From an uncultured Clostridia bacterium (GTDB lineage: Bacteria; Bacillota; Clostridia; Oscillospirales; Ruminococcaceae): DNA of 64,000 bases. The stretch is from positions 62,001 through 126,000 of the forward strand of contig CANQWC010000001.1 of assembly GCA_947627455.1 (NCBI GenBank), in the 5' to 3' direction. The notes below the pieces were generated by a model, which was given only the letters and a program-made list of their open reading frames with translations, had not been told where the DNA came from and searched no databases. The position numbers and the translations under genes were made by a program. Below are positions 7,765-16,368 of the stretch, one piece after another. Positions within the stretch are counted from its first letter, which is position 1; every line of letters begins with the position of its first letter.

Positions 7765-7793
7765 TTGACTTTTCGGGCGCGGGGGACTATAAT
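7765..7793 (+). promoter_or_regulatory. Sigma-A promoter of asnS
   Basis: TTGACT (7765-7770), a 17-nt spacer and TATAAT (7788-7793), 31 nt before the asnS ATG. Confidence 0.8.
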
Positions 7794-7824
7794 ATTTTTG
7801 ATTTTTTTGAAAGGGGCGTCTCAA

Positions 7825-9213
7825 ATGAAATATTTGATCGACGAAATTTATAAAAGCGTTCGCGGGCTTATGCCGAGGGCTGAGCTTTGCAGCGGGGCGG
7901 ACATCACTCTTGAGGGGTGGATAAGGACTAACCGCTCGTCTAATAAGATTGGCTTTATCGCCCTCAACGACGGCTCGTGCTTTCAGAACTGCCAGATTGT
8001 TTATGAGGAGGATAAGGTCGCGAACTATGCGGAGATCGCAAAGCTTCTGACGGGGTGCTCGGTTAGGGTGAGCGGTAAGCTTGTCATCACCGAGGGGGCA
8101 AAGCAGCCCTTTGAGCTCAACGCCTCGGAGGTTGAGCTTTTGGGGGACTGCGACGCTTCATACCCGCTTCAGAAAAAACGCCACGGGCTTGAATTTCTGC
8201 GCGAGATTCCGCACCTCAGACCGAGAACAAACACCTTTATGGCGGTGTTTAAGATCCGCTCGGTGATATCGCAGTCGCTTCATGAATTCTTCCGCAAAAA
8301 CGGGTTCGTATATATCCACACGCCGATAATCACGGGCAACGACGCCGAGGGCGCGGGGGAGTGCTTCACCGTTACGACGAGGGAGGACGGAAACTATCAG
8401 GAGGACTTCTTCGGGAAGCACGCCTGCCTGACCGTTTCGGGGCAGCTTCACGTTGAGCCGTTCGCGCTGTCGTTCGGGAAGGTTTATACCTTCGGGCCGA
8501 CGTTCAGGGCGGAGAACTCGAACACGCCGTATCACGCGTCGGAATTCTGGATGATTGAGCCCGAGATGGCGTTCTGCGACCTTAAGGGCGATATGGCCGT
8601 TATGGAAGCGATGCTTAAATACGTCATCGGCGACGTTATGGAGAGCTGCAAGGACGAGCTTGAATTTCTCAATAATTTCGTCGTTGAGAAGCACGACCTC
8701 ATCACGAAGCTTGAAAGCGTGGTCAATTCTGACTTCAAGGTTATTACCTATACCGAGGCAGTCGATGAGCTCATCAAGAGCGGCGAAAAGTTTGAAAACC
8801 CGGTCTCGTGGGGAATGGACTTCAACAAGGAGCACGAGGTCTATATATGCGAAAAGATCGCGAAAGGGCCTGTTTTCCTGATAGACTTCCCGAAGGACAT
8901 CAAGGCGTTTTATATGAAGCTCAACCCCGACGGGAAGACCGTCGCGGCCTGCGACCTTTTGGTGCCCGGCGTCGGCGAGCTTATCGGGGGCTCGCAGAGA
9001 GAGGAGAATTTTGAACTCCTTGACAGGAGAATGGACGAGCTTAAGATGGAAAAGGATACCCTTGACTGGTATCTTGACCTCAGAAGATTCGGCGGAGTGG
9101 TGCACTCGGGCTTCGGGCTCGGGCTTGAAAGGCTTTTGATGTATGTCACGGGCGTCGGGAATATCCGCGATGTTCAGGCATATTCGAGGACTCCGAAGAA
9201 CCTTAAATTCTGA
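7825..9213 (+). CDS. asnS: Asparaginyl-tRNA synthetase
   Basis: 462 residues, close to the usual 460-470. It charges tRNA-Asn with asparagine. An N-terminal OB-fold anticodon-binding domain (about 1-115) precedes a class II catalytic core with FRAENSNTPYHASEFWMIEPE (motif 2 region) and a C-terminal GFGLGLERLLMYVTG (motif 3). ATG 7825 follows AAAGGGG by 9 nt; the upstream in-frame codons precede the promoter. It is monocistronic or leads into the HD gene 59 nt later. Confidence 0.97.
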   Translation: MKYLIDEIYKSVRGLMPRAELCSGADITLEGWIRTNRSSNKIGFIALNDGSCFQNCQIVYEEDKVANYAEIAKLLTGCSVRVSGKLVITEGAKQPFELNASEVELLGDCDASYPLQKKRHGLEFLREIPHLRPRTNTFMAVFKIRSVISQSLHEFFRKNGFVYIHTPIITGNDAEGAGECFTVTTREDGNYQEDFFGKHACLTVSGQLHVEPFALSFGKVYTFGPTFRAENSNTPYHASEFWMIEPEMAFCDLKGDMAVMEAMLKYVIGDVMESCKDELEFLNNFVVEKHDLITKLESVVNSDFKVITYTEAVDELIKSGEKFENPVSWGMDFNKEHEVYICEKIAKGPVFLIDFPKDIKAFYMKLNPDGKTVAACDLLVPGVGELIGGSQREENFELLDRRMDELKMEKDTLDWYLDLRRFGGVVHSGFGLGLERLLMYVTGVGNIRDVQAYSRTPKNLKF

Positions 9214-9272
9214 TTGCGCTTGAAAAGGCATAGAGCGACTCGGCACAAACATCAACCGAAAGGAATCACTCA

Positions 9273-9863
9273 ATGACAACTTCAGAAATTAAGGACCGCT
9301 TTGTTGAAATTTATCGCGAAAACATCAGGAGAAAAGGCGCGGAGGAGCTTTTAGACTATCTGCAGAACAGGTGCGACTTCTTTACCGCGCCCGCTTCGAC
9401 AAGGTTTCACTGCTCGTATGAGGGCGGCCTCTGCGAACATAGCCTGAACGTCTACGACTGCCTCAAATCTTACCTCGCAGCGGATCGCGCAAAGGAATTC
9501 GGGCTGGAATTTTCAGATGAATCTGTCGCGATAGTCTCGCTTTTGCATGACGTCTGCAAGATCGACACCTATAAAACTTCGATGAGAAACGTCAAGGACG
9601 ACAAGACGGGCGTGTGGTCGAAGGTGCCTTACTATGAGTACAACGACACCCTGCCTTACGGCCACGGCGAAAAATCGGTGTATATCGTCTCGGGCTTTAT
9701 GCGCCTCACACGCGATGAGGCTATGGCGATTCGCTGGCATATGGGGTTCTCGGGCACCGAGGACCAGAAGCTCGTCGGCAACGCCCTGAGAATGTACCCG
9801 CTCGCGCTTGCCCTTATGATCGCCGACTGCGAAGCGTCAAGCTTTGTGGAGGAGAGGAAGTAG
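9273..9863 (+). CDS. HD-domain phosphohydrolase
   Basis: 196 residues. An HD signature is present: YEGGLCEHSLNVYDCL (His about 56), SLLHDVCKID (His-Asp about 91-92), a further His in AIRWHMGF and an Asp in ALMIADCEASS. HD domains hydrolyse phosphate esters using bound metal; this form resembles the HD part of YhaM-like nucleases without the OB fold. Substrate unknown. The start ATG has AAAGG 9 nt upstream. Confidence 0.75.
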   Translation: MTTSEIKDRFVEIYRENIRRKGAEELLDYLQNRCDFFTAPASTRFHCSYEGGLCEHSLNVYDCLKSYLAADRAKEFGLEFSDESVAIVSLLHDVCKIDTYKTSMRNVKDDKTGVWSKVPYYEYNDTLPYGHGEKSVYIVSGFMRLTRDEAMAIRWHMGFSGTEDQKLVGNALRMYPLALALMIADCEASSFVEERK

Positions 9864-9939
9864 AAAAATGAAGCTCGGAAGGGGGATTGCCGACTTGACA
9901 GCATATGTGATAAGTCGGAATTTATCGGAGGAATGTATT

Positions 9940-10362
9940 ATGAAAAAATTTGTAAGGGTAATTATTGCAGCGGCAGCATTGGTATTGTGTTTTACATTAT
10001 CAGCCTGCGGAAGCAAATATGCAAGTCATTATAGTGCTATGCTGATGGTAAGGGAAAATACCTCAAATAAAGCGTCGGTTTCATTTGACAGTTTTAGCGG
10101 AACATATGTAATGCAGTTAAAGAACAAAAGCGCAGACGAGGTGTTTATAAATTATGAAGCAGCGTTGGGAGAAGGAAATATAAAAGTTTACTATGATTAT
10201 AATGATGAAAAGCTGAACTTATTTGAACTTGAAACTAACGGTTCTGCTGACGGAAAAACCGAAACGTTTACAGGCAATAAAACAATTTACATAATAATTG
10301 AATCAGACGGCAAATGCAGCGACGGCAGTTTTTCGTTTGTCTTGGAAAAATCAGAGAAATAA
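9940..10362 (+). CDS. Small lipoprotein of unknown function
   Basis: 140 residues. A lipoprotein signal peptide ends in the lipobox TLSACG (Cys 24), so the mature protein should be anchored to the outer face of the membrane. The mature part is about 115 residues, Ser/Asn/Lys rich, with predicted beta strands and no family I recognise. ATG 9940 follows GGAGGAATGTATT. Codon use is AT-rich compared with neighbouring genes, suggesting later acquisition. It ends before a strong terminator. Confidence 0.85.
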   Translation: MKKFVRVIIAAAALVLCFTLSACGSKYASHYSAMLMVRENTSNKASVSFDSFSGTYVMQLKNKSADEVFINYEAALGEGNIKVYYDYNDEKLNLFELETNGSADGKTETFTGNKTIYIIIESDGKCSDGSFSFVLEKSEK

Positions 10363-10408
10363 ATTCTGATTTACCTTTCCGACAACCGCACACTCTATAA
10401 ACAAAAAA

Positions 10409-10469
10409 GCAGACGGTTAGGCAGCACCGCATAAAACAACAAATCAAAAATTTTATTGCGGCGGTCTGC
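10409..10469. repeat. Interrupted inverted repeat downstream of the lipoprotein gene
   Basis: GCAGAC (10409-10414) pairs with GTCTGC (10464-10469), and inside CCGCATAAAA pairs with TTTTATTGCGG with one bulge. It could be a transcript-end structure or a small palindromic element. The rest of 10519-10638 contains no gene I can support. Confidence 0.4.
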
Positions 10470-10485
10470 CAAAAGGGTGCTAAAC

Positions 10486-10518
10486 AAAGCCATATCCGAG
10501 ATTTCGGGTATGGCTTTT
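10486..10518. terminator. Bidirectional terminator between the lipoprotein gene and the ABC cassette
   Basis: AAGCCATATCCGA (10487-10499) pairs with TCGGGTATGGCTT (10504-10516) through 13 positions with one T-G wobble and a 4-nt loop, followed by TT. The A-rich left side serves the minus-strand operon. Confidence 0.75.
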
Positions 10519-10638
10519 GCTTATCCTGCTTAATGAATCATTGTCAGGGTCAAGCCGTTGGGATATATTTTTTACATCCCTCACTGCGCTTCAGTCCTAT
10601 TATAAACATCTTTCCTCGTTTTTTCGCTATATTGAAAG

Positions 10639-11271
10639 TCATCTCACTTTCTCCATTTTCCCCTTATCCATCTCGACGACGGTATCGCACAGCACGTCAA
10701 TATCCTCTGCCGAGTGCGAGGCGATCAGGATCGTCTTGCCCTGCGCCTTTAGGTCGAGCAGATACTTTCGTATTTCCCCCACACCGTCCTTGTCGAGTCC
10801 GTTCATCGGTTCGTCGAGGATCAGCAGGTCGGGGTCTTCCATTATCGCCTGCGCGAGGCCGAGCCGCTGGCGCATACCGAGGGAATATTTCTTAACCGAC
10901 TTCTTTAATTTTGGGTCAAGCCCGACAAGCTCAATGCTCTTTCGGATGTCCTCATCACCGATTTTATGCCGAATATCCGCAAGCAGCTTGAGATTTTTAA
11001 ATCCCGTGTAATACGGTATAAACTCCGGTGTTTCGATGATCACCCCGACGCTCTCGGGAAAGTCGCAATCCACGCCGATGCGCTTGCCCGCGACGGTGAT
11101 TTCGCCCTCGGTGGGGCGGATAAACCCGCAGATACACTTCATCAGCATAGTTTTTCCCGAGCCGTTTCTGCCGATAATTCCGTGAATCTTGCCGTCGCCG
11201 AACTCGACGTTTATGTCCCGCAGAATCATGTCTTTCTTTATTTTTAGGCTGACATTTTCAACTTTTATCAT
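10639..11271 (-). CDS. ABC transporter ATP-binding protein
   Basis: 210 residues, one nucleotide-binding domain: Walker A GRNGSGKT (34-41), signature YSLGMRQRLG (129-138), Walker B LLILDEPMNGLD (149-160) and switch His in IASHSAED. It should power the two membrane proteins encoded just upstream. The short length and the SLGMRQR signature match the ABC-2/bacitracin-type exporter ATPases. It starts 1 nt after the permease stop and is the last gene of a six-gene ECF-sigma cassette. Confidence 0.9.
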   Translation of the reverse strand: MIKVENVSLKIKKDMILRDINVEFGDGKIHGIIGRNGSGKTMLMKCICGFIRPTEGEITVAGKRIGVDCDFPESVGVIIETPEFIPYYTGFKNLKLLADIRHKIGDEDIRKSIELVGLDPKLKKSVKKYSLGMRQRLGLAQAIMEDPDLLILDEPMNGLDKDGVGEIRKYLLDLKAQGKTILIASHSAEDIDVLCDTVVEMDKGKMEKVR

Positions 11272-11272
11272 T

Positions 11273-12112
11273 CTAATCCTCCTTGCTCATCAGCGAGAGA
11301 TTTTTGCGCTTTATCACCCTCACGCCGATGAAATACATAAGTATATTCGCGACGACAAGATACAAAACCGAGCCCCAAACAGGGAAATACATTTCGTTGA
11401 ACAGGCTGTCATAATGTCCTGCCACTGTGGAATGGGCGAGCGGCAGGAGCCATTTTGCGGGAGTTTCGGCGTATTGAAGAGCCATTCCCGCACCGAGAAC
11501 AGCAAGACTTATTGCAGTGCCGACGAGCTTGTTGAATTTCAGCGTGAATGCCATTTGGAGCTGAGCCGATAAAGTAAGGTGTAAAAGCGCCAGAACCGAA
11601 CTCAGTATTACCGCGTAGATCGGCGCAAAATTTGTTATAGCCGTCATATCGGGATAGCTCAGCGGGTTTTCACCGCGAAAGACGAAATAGTTTGTGCCGT
11701 TTATTATTTTTGCAACGTTCGACCAAACATTCCCGAAAAAAGCGTCAGGTGAAATAACGGCCATGCTGAATATAAGAAGCGCTGCAAGAAATGTCGCCGC
11801 GGAAAGAATAACAAAGCGTATTTGGGCGCAATACCAGCGCTTTCGGCCTGCTCTTATCAAAACAAAGGCAGCGTTTGCGGAAATATCGGGAAAATCTATC
11901 ATCATCGCCGTGAAGCAAACGGTGATCAGCGGCAAACAAAAAATATTTGTGCAAAATGTTATAAACGGCTCAAAGATATTGACGGGTTCGCCAATCTCCT
12001 GCGCAGCTTCTCTTAGCGGCGTGAGCAAATAGAGATAAAGGCATAAAAATGTCAGCGCCGCCGCCAACTGCCTGTCGCTTTTCAGCCATTTTATGTATTC
12101 GGAGCATGACAT
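11273..12112 (-). CDS. ABC transporter membrane protein, second permease of the cassette
   Basis: 279 residues from ATG 12112, which overlaps the TGA of the previous gene by one base. About six hydrophobic segments are seen, near residues 17-32, 48-68, 92-115, 154-176, 193-210 and 245-265. No sequence signature fixes a substrate; pairing with an ABC-2 type ATPase suggests an exporter or a membrane-stress efflux unit. Longer upstream starts would lie inside the preceding gene. Confidence 0.75.
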   Translation of the reverse strand: MSCSEYIKWLKSDRQLAAALTFLCLYLYLLTPLREAAQEIGEPVNIFEPFITFCTNIFCLPLITVCFTAMMIDFPDISANAAFVLIRAGRKRWYCAQIRFVILSAATFLAALLIFSMAVISPDAFFGNVWSNVAKIINGTNYFVFRGENPLSYPDMTAITNFAPIYAVILSSVLALLHLTLSAQLQMAFTLKFNKLVGTAISLAVLGAGMALQYAETPAKWLLPLAHSTVAGHYDSLFNEMYFPVWGSVLYLVVANILMYFIGVRVIKRKNLSLMSKED

Positions 12113-12981
12113 CAATTCATCACCCGCTTTCTGAAAATCGGCTTTGCCACAAAGTATATGACTGCCGCTGTCAGGAAAATCAGCGCGAAAAACACAAGAT
12201 AGCCCGCGCCCCATTCGCGCATGGTAATTTTTGTCCAGAACATCAGGTATCGCGGCGAAAATATGAGTGCTTTCGGCTTGCCTCCGAGCCATAGGTTTGT
12301 AACGGCTCTTTCCGACAAAAACGACACTATCAAAGGATAGCCGAGAGCCTTATACTTATTCATTAAGGCTATATAAATCAGGAAACATACCGCCGAGATC
12401 AAAAAGGCGCAGGCAAAAACCGATAAAGCCGTGCTTAGCCAATACAGAAACTCGCTTTGCGAGCCGAAAAGATCGTTGAGCGGCGAATCAAGAATATTTC
12501 TCTGAAGATTAGGGTCTATTGCCTTTTCGGGATAGTCCGAGTTATGAGGATAATAGATAAACACCAGCGCCGAAAAGAGACCGTAGCCTATCGACACGCT
12601 TGCGGAGCCGGACAGCACCGAGCGGAAAAATGTTTTTCCGTAATAGTTTGAGAAGTTTTTTTCGCGGGTGACGTGGAATCTGTAGGCTCCTTTCATTTCA
12701 AAAGAAAGCTCCCGTATGAACGGAACTGCGCACAAAACCGGCAGGAAAAGCGGAAACCAATTATTCCACTGCGAACATGCCACCAAAGGAGCCGCATAGA
12801 GCGATGATGAATTTAGAAAAATATCGCTTTTTTCGGTAAGCATATATTCAATTATAGGCTTAAATTCAAGCCCCGTATAGCTTTCCTCACTGTAAACGCA
12901 CATAAGGCAGAGAAGCGTTGACATCAGGGCGGAAGCGGCCATCGGAAGGCAGGAATTTATTCTGTCCTTTAACGTCTGCAT
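12112..12981 (-). CDS. ABC transporter membrane protein, first permease of the cassette
   Basis: 289 residues with hydrophobic segments near 10-30, 73-95, 123-150, 182-212 and 258-282, and a large hydrophilic part between the first and second. It is unlike the second permease in sequence. Its ATG lies 3 nt after the lipoprotein gene stop, and its own stop overlaps the next start. The role is inferred from context as half of a two-permease ABC-2 type transporter. Confidence 0.7.
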   Translation of the reverse strand: MQTLKDRINSCLPMAASALMSTLLCLMCVYSEESYTGLEFKPIIEYMLTEKSDIFLNSSSLYAAPLVACSQWNNWFPLFLPVLCAVPFIRELSFEMKGAYRFHVTREKNFSNYYGKTFFRSVLSGSASVSIGYGLFSALVFIYYPHNSDYPEKAIDPNLQRNILDSPLNDLFGSQSEFLYWLSTALSVFACAFLISAVCFLIYIALMNKYKALGYPLIVSFLSERAVTNLWLGGKPKALIFSPRYLMFWTKITMREWGAGYLVFFALIFLTAAVIYFVAKPIFRKRVMN

Positions 12982-12984
12982 ATT

Positions 12985-14340
12985 TTATCTCCTTGAATAT
13001 TCGCCGTCCTGCATAACGCTTAGTTCGCCCGTGTTTGCGTTTACAAAGTAGATTTCGGTGGGGTCGTCCGTGAGGGTACACTGCTTTGTTCTGAAGCACC
13101 AGTACGGCGCAATTTCAAATTCGCAGCGGTCAAGGCAAATATCCTCGTAATATTCGGGATATTCCCACTGAGAATAAAACGGATAGCCCTTGCAGATTAC
13201 AACATAGCTAAGCTCGGCTGTCAGCGAAAGGTTTATGTTCTGCGCAAGTCCCTCGGAAAGAATATCCGAAGCCGCGCCAAGGGATAAAAGATCATCGCCT
13301 CCGTCGGTTGAATCTTTTGGGGTAAACGAATAGTTTTTTATATATCTTGTTATCACTTCTTTTTCCGAGCACCACGTCATAAGGTTGTTTTCAACCATGA
13401 AGCTCCCGCCGCTTTCTATTGCCTTTGTATCGGGATAGTATCTTCTCTCAACGTCATAGAAATTCCCGTTTTCGTCATATCTTTGCATCTGAAACAGATA
13501 ACCGTATCTGCCGCTGCCCAGATCAAGCACATATAACGTCTTGGCCTTATACTTAAAATCCTGACCGTCCGATTCCGAAAGATAATTGTTCCAGAAGCTC
13601 TCAATAAAATCTATCGCTTCTTGGGCGTTCCAGTCCTCACCGTCATACATTTTATAGGAAAGCGACATATCGGGCTGTTCAAAGTCAAGGGCGTACTCTT
13701 TCACTATATCCTTTGTTTCAAAGTAATATCCGTCGCCCGCACCCTCACGTCCTGTTTCCGAGCCCCACACGGAGCCGTTTGAATACCATACGGTGCAATA
13801 AGTCTGCTCATCGGTCGGTGAAAAGGATTTAAGGTCATAGGGCAGCGCGTTCGGTGTGAAGATCTCCCCGTTATAAAGCACGGGTTCTTCCCACGCGGGG
13901 TATCTTTTGTCCATCGGGTCGCCGTGCTTCATATAAATATAACTGTTTGTATCCGATATGTCCTCTCGCTCCGAATAGAGATATTCAACTATACCAGAAA
14001 TATCAAAGTCTGCCTTTCCGCCTATTTTTATGTCATATGAAGGCATGATCACCCCGCTGCCCACCCGCGCCCGCTCGACGGTTATATTTTTGTATGTCTT
14101 TTGCAGGTCATAGTCAAGCTGCGCACGAATAGTGACGACATCTCCGCGTTCACAGGGCGTGAGGGGAATACTTTCCGTGCCGATTGTGTTTCCAGCTTCG
14201 TCTGTTACCAAAGCGGTTACGACGGTGGGCGGTGCGGGTTCGGACGGCTCGGTTTCTTTTAAACTTTCCGGCATTTTTACGCATGAGCAAAGAAGCAAAA
14301 ACGCTGCAAAAAGAACGGTTATTTTACTAATTTTTGTCAT
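12985..14340 (-). CDS. Lipoprotein of the ECF/ABC cassette
   Basis: 451 residues. A lipoprotein signal peptide ends in LLLCSC, so the protein should be tethered outside the membrane. The mature part is acidic and rich in Tyr and Trp, with repeated beta-like stretches, and ends in a region (YFVNANTGEL) resembling PepSY-type repeats. No catalytic motif is recognised. ATG 14340 is chosen because GAGGAGG lies 8 nt upstream; the earlier ATG overlaps that site. It overlaps the anti-sigma gene by 14 nt. A role as sensor or substrate-binding component is inference. Confidence 0.75.
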   Translation of the reverse strand: MTKISKITVLFAAFLLLCSCVKMPESLKETEPSEPAPPTVVTALVTDEAGNTIGTESIPLTPCERGDVVTIRAQLDYDLQKTYKNITVERARVGSGVIMPSYDIKIGGKADFDISGIVEYLYSEREDISDTNSYIYMKHGDPMDKRYPAWEEPVLYNGEIFTPNALPYDLKSFSPTDEQTYCTVWYSNGSVWGSETGREGAGDGYYFETKDIVKEYALDFEQPDMSLSYKMYDGEDWNAQEAIDFIESFWNNYLSESDGQDFKYKAKTLYVLDLGSGRYGYLFQMQRYDENGNFYDVERRYYPDTKAIESGGSFMVENNLMTWCSEKEVITRYIKNYSFTPKDSTDGGDDLLSLGAASDILSEGLAQNINLSLTAELSYVVICKGYPFYSQWEYPEYYEDICLDRCEFEIAPYWCFRTKQCTLTDDPTEIYFVNANTGELSVMQDGEYSRR

Positions 14341-15322
14341 GCCTTTTATCCTCCTCAAAAATCAATTCTTGGTCATACAGGGTTATTTTTTCTATCTTTG
14401 AAATATCCAAAGGCGCGGAAAAGCCCATATATGCAAATTGAACGCCGTTTTCAACCCAACCTGTATCCGAGCGGAAAAGGCTCGGCGAATTTCCTGCGCC
14501 AAAACTGTATTCCGTTCCGTCCTCCATATAAATAGCTATATTGCTTATCTGAAGCAGCTTGCCGCCGCACAGCTTTTCCGCTTCAAGATAGCTTTCGCGG
14601 TCGAGCGTAAGAAGAATCCCCAAGGGCGAAAGCTCCGCCGAAATCTCCGCGCCGTAGACCGTGACCGTATTTTCGGAGCTTGAGGGCTCTAAAAATTTAA
14701 TATCCGAAACAGACACAGACGCCTCGACGCTGCCGTCCGAAATAACCTCATAGGCGAAATCCGAACGCTGCCTCTCGAACTCCTCGAGCGTGATGACGAT
14801 TTCATCTTCCGGGATTGTCTTGATGCCTCCGCAATAGTAAATATAGGTAAACAGATTTCCGTACCTCGAAACAGGCTGAAGGCTGAGACTGCAATTTGAA
14901 CAGTTGTCGCCAAATTTTTCAAACGAAAGTATCTCATTTTCCGACATATCTTCAAGAGCCTTTGCGGGTGCAAGGTAATCTATCAGTGCAAAAAAGCTGT
15001 GTCCGTCGGAGGTGATGCTGACTACTTTTGCTTCGCCCTCCTGTAAATCGTCCTCCCGAAACTCCACGCCGTAGCTTTCGGGATCGCGGACGGTGGGAAC
15101 GCCATGTTCAAAGCGATTTTCCTGCGTGCAAAAATATTCCTTTAGTCGTTCAAGCCCGCCGATGCCTATTGCGGCGGCAGTCAGTCCGCATACCGAAACA
15201 GAGATAACGGCGGCGAGGAGGAGAGGCTTGAACTGCGGTTTTTTACGATGATATTCCGCAGCCTCCTCTATATATTTCGGATTTATTTTCCCGATTTCAT
15301 ATACAATTTTCGGCAAGCTCAT
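14327..15322 (-). CDS. Probable membrane anti-sigma factor (DUF4179-like)
   Basis: 331 residues: a short N-terminal cytoplasmic part (1-33, with YIEEAAEYHRKK), one transmembrane segment (about 34-55) and a 275-residue extracytoplasmic domain. Such single-pass proteins encoded directly after an ECF sigma gene usually hold the sigma factor inactive. The ATGA overlap with the sigma gene supports a stoichiometric pair. The DUF4179 resemblance is by layout rather than a clear signature. Confidence 0.7.
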   Translation of the reverse strand: MSLPKIVYEIGKINPKYIEEAAEYHRKKPQFKPLLLAAVISVSVCGLTAAAIGIGGLERLKEYFCTQENRFEHGVPTVRDPESYGVEFREDDLQEGEAKVVSITSDGHSFFALIDYLAPAKALEDMSENEILSFEKFGDNCSNCSLSLQPVSRYGNLFTYIYYCGGIKTIPEDEIVITLEEFERQRSDFAYEVISDGSVEASVSVSDIKFLEPSSSENTVTVYGAEISAELSPLGILLTLDRESYLEAEKLCGGKLLQISNIAIYMEDGTEYSFGAGNSPSLFRSDTGWVENGVQFAYMGFSAPLDISKIEKITLYDQELIFEEDKRHDKN

Positions 15323-15873
15323 AATTTTACTCCTTTCTCATAGAGCAGCTTTTCGAGCTTATCTCTGCTTCTTTTTAAGCTGACCTTGACCTTGCTCTCA
15401 GAAAAGCCGAAGTCGTACGCTATGTCGCCTATGCTGTCAAAATACCAGTATTTCCTGACAAAAATCAAACGAGAATCCGCCGAGAGCATACTCAAAAATT
15501 CATCAATGAATTCGGAAAATCCGTTTTCAAATTCGGGATTTATTGACTTGTCGGGCAGGATATTTTCAAGCTCTGTGAGCGAAATTTCCATCTCAGCAGA
15601 CCTCTTTTTTCGCCGAAGATAGTTATAACGATTGAGGGAAATATTTCGTATAACGACCGAAATAAAAGTTTTCAAACTCAAAGGACGCTCGGGCGGGATA
15701 GTATGCCAAAGCTTTAAATAGGTATCATTAACACACTCCTCCGCATCTTCCGCAGATGCGAGAATGTTATTTGATATGGTATAACAGAGCTTTCCGTATT
15801 TTCGTGAAGTTTCGGTTATCGCCGTTTCGTCCCTCGCAAAATATTTTTCAATTATAAGGTTGTCGTCAAGCAT
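15319..15873 (-). CDS. ECF-family RNA polymerase sigma factor
   Basis: 184 residues from ATG 15873. Region 2 (about 20-85: YGKLCYTISNNIL, EDAEECVNDTYLKLW) and region 4 (about 125-180: SRLIFVRKYWYFDSIGDIAYDFGFSESKVKVSLKRSRDKL) are present, with no regions 1 or 3, as in ECF sigma factors. This start is chosen because GGAGG lies 5 nt upstream; the ATG four codons earlier overlaps that site. It is first in the cassette and is preceded by a promoter that looks ECF-dependent, so autoregulation is likely. Confidence 0.92.
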   Translation of the reverse strand: MLDDNLIIEKYFARDETAITETSRKYGKLCYTISNNILASAEDAEECVNDTYLKLWHTIPPERPLSLKTFISVVIRNISLNRYNYLRRKKRSAEMEISLTELENILPDKSINPEFENGFSEFIDEFLSMLSADSRLIFVRKYWYFDSIGDIAYDFGFSESKVKVSLKRSRDKLEKLLYEKGVKL

Positions 15874-15900
15874 AGGGTCCTCCATTGTCTGTTATAATAA

Positions 15901-15929
15901 TAGACAGTATTTTGCGGGGAAAGGTTACA
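15901..15929 (-). promoter_or_regulatory. ECF-type promoter of the sigma/ABC cassette
   Basis: On the minus strand TGTAACCTTTCC supplies a -35 with the AAC core (TGTAAC at 15924-15929), then 17 nt, then TGTCTA (15901-15906). This fits the ECF pattern of a GAAC-like -35 and a CGTC-like -10. The predicted start of transcription lies about 20 nt before the sigma-factor ATG. Confidence 0.65.
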
Positions 15930-15989
15930 GGGGATATAAATTATTTTAATTTTTTTGATATAGTATGTCAATGTATTAAAGAGCAAGAT

Positions 15990-16190
15990 TCTACCGCGGG
16001 ACCAAATTTGGCTCAAAGCTCAATTTTGTCTTGCGCGGAATCTTGTTGGGGAGTGCCTTCCCCAAACCCTGCACGTCGTCGCAAGCTCCATATCCCTCGC
16101 CCCGCCGAAATCGGCAGGGCTCACTCATTCCGCTGCTCCTCCTTTTCCCCACAAAGTCTTACGACTTTGCGGGGACCCCTAATAAAAAAC
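15990..16190. other. Intergenic hairpin cluster upstream of yicC
   Basis: No gene is supported in 15930-16296. The stretch holds TTGGGG/CCCCAA (about 16047-16066), GCCG/CGGC near 16115 and a long stem CAAAGTC-ttac-GACTTTG extended by CCCC/GGGG (about 16147-16174). Part of it (about 16065-16150) weakly resembles the reverse complement of 49880-49950 in the third hairpin-repeat region, so it may be a decayed relative. Confidence 0.45.
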
Positions 16191-16296
16191 GCCAATGTAT
16201 TTAAACTGGTAGGATTGTTTTTTGAAACGGCTCAAGAGAAAAAGTTTTTCTGCTCGCTTGTAATTAAATTGTAATCCTTAATTTTGTAATAAAACC

Positions 16297-16325
16297 TTGC
16301 TTTATTTTTCCGATTGTGCTATACT
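16297..16325 (+). promoter_or_regulatory. Sigma-A promoter of the yicC-remA-gmk operon
   Basis: TTGCTT (16297-16302), a 17-nt spacer ending in the extended -10 TGC, and TATACT (16320-16325). The spacer shares TTTTTCCGATTGTG with the yajC promoter at 59740-59768. Confidence 0.75.
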
Positions 16326-16368
16326 ATACTACGATTATGGATTACTATGCGATAAAAGGAGTTTTTGT

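Noticed and set aside
8158..9279. 373-codon minus-strand ORF opposite asnS
   Set aside because: A mirror of strong codon bias in asnS; no ribosome site and no recognisable domain.
11273..12292. 339-residue form of the second permease
   Set aside because: The extra 60 residues lie wholly inside the first permease gene and are not hydrophobic; the TGATG overlap marks the real start at 12112.
15885..16274. 129-codon plus-strand ORF upstream of yicC
   Set aside because: Starts within the ECF promoter region, crosses several hairpins, and shows no domain or ribosome site.
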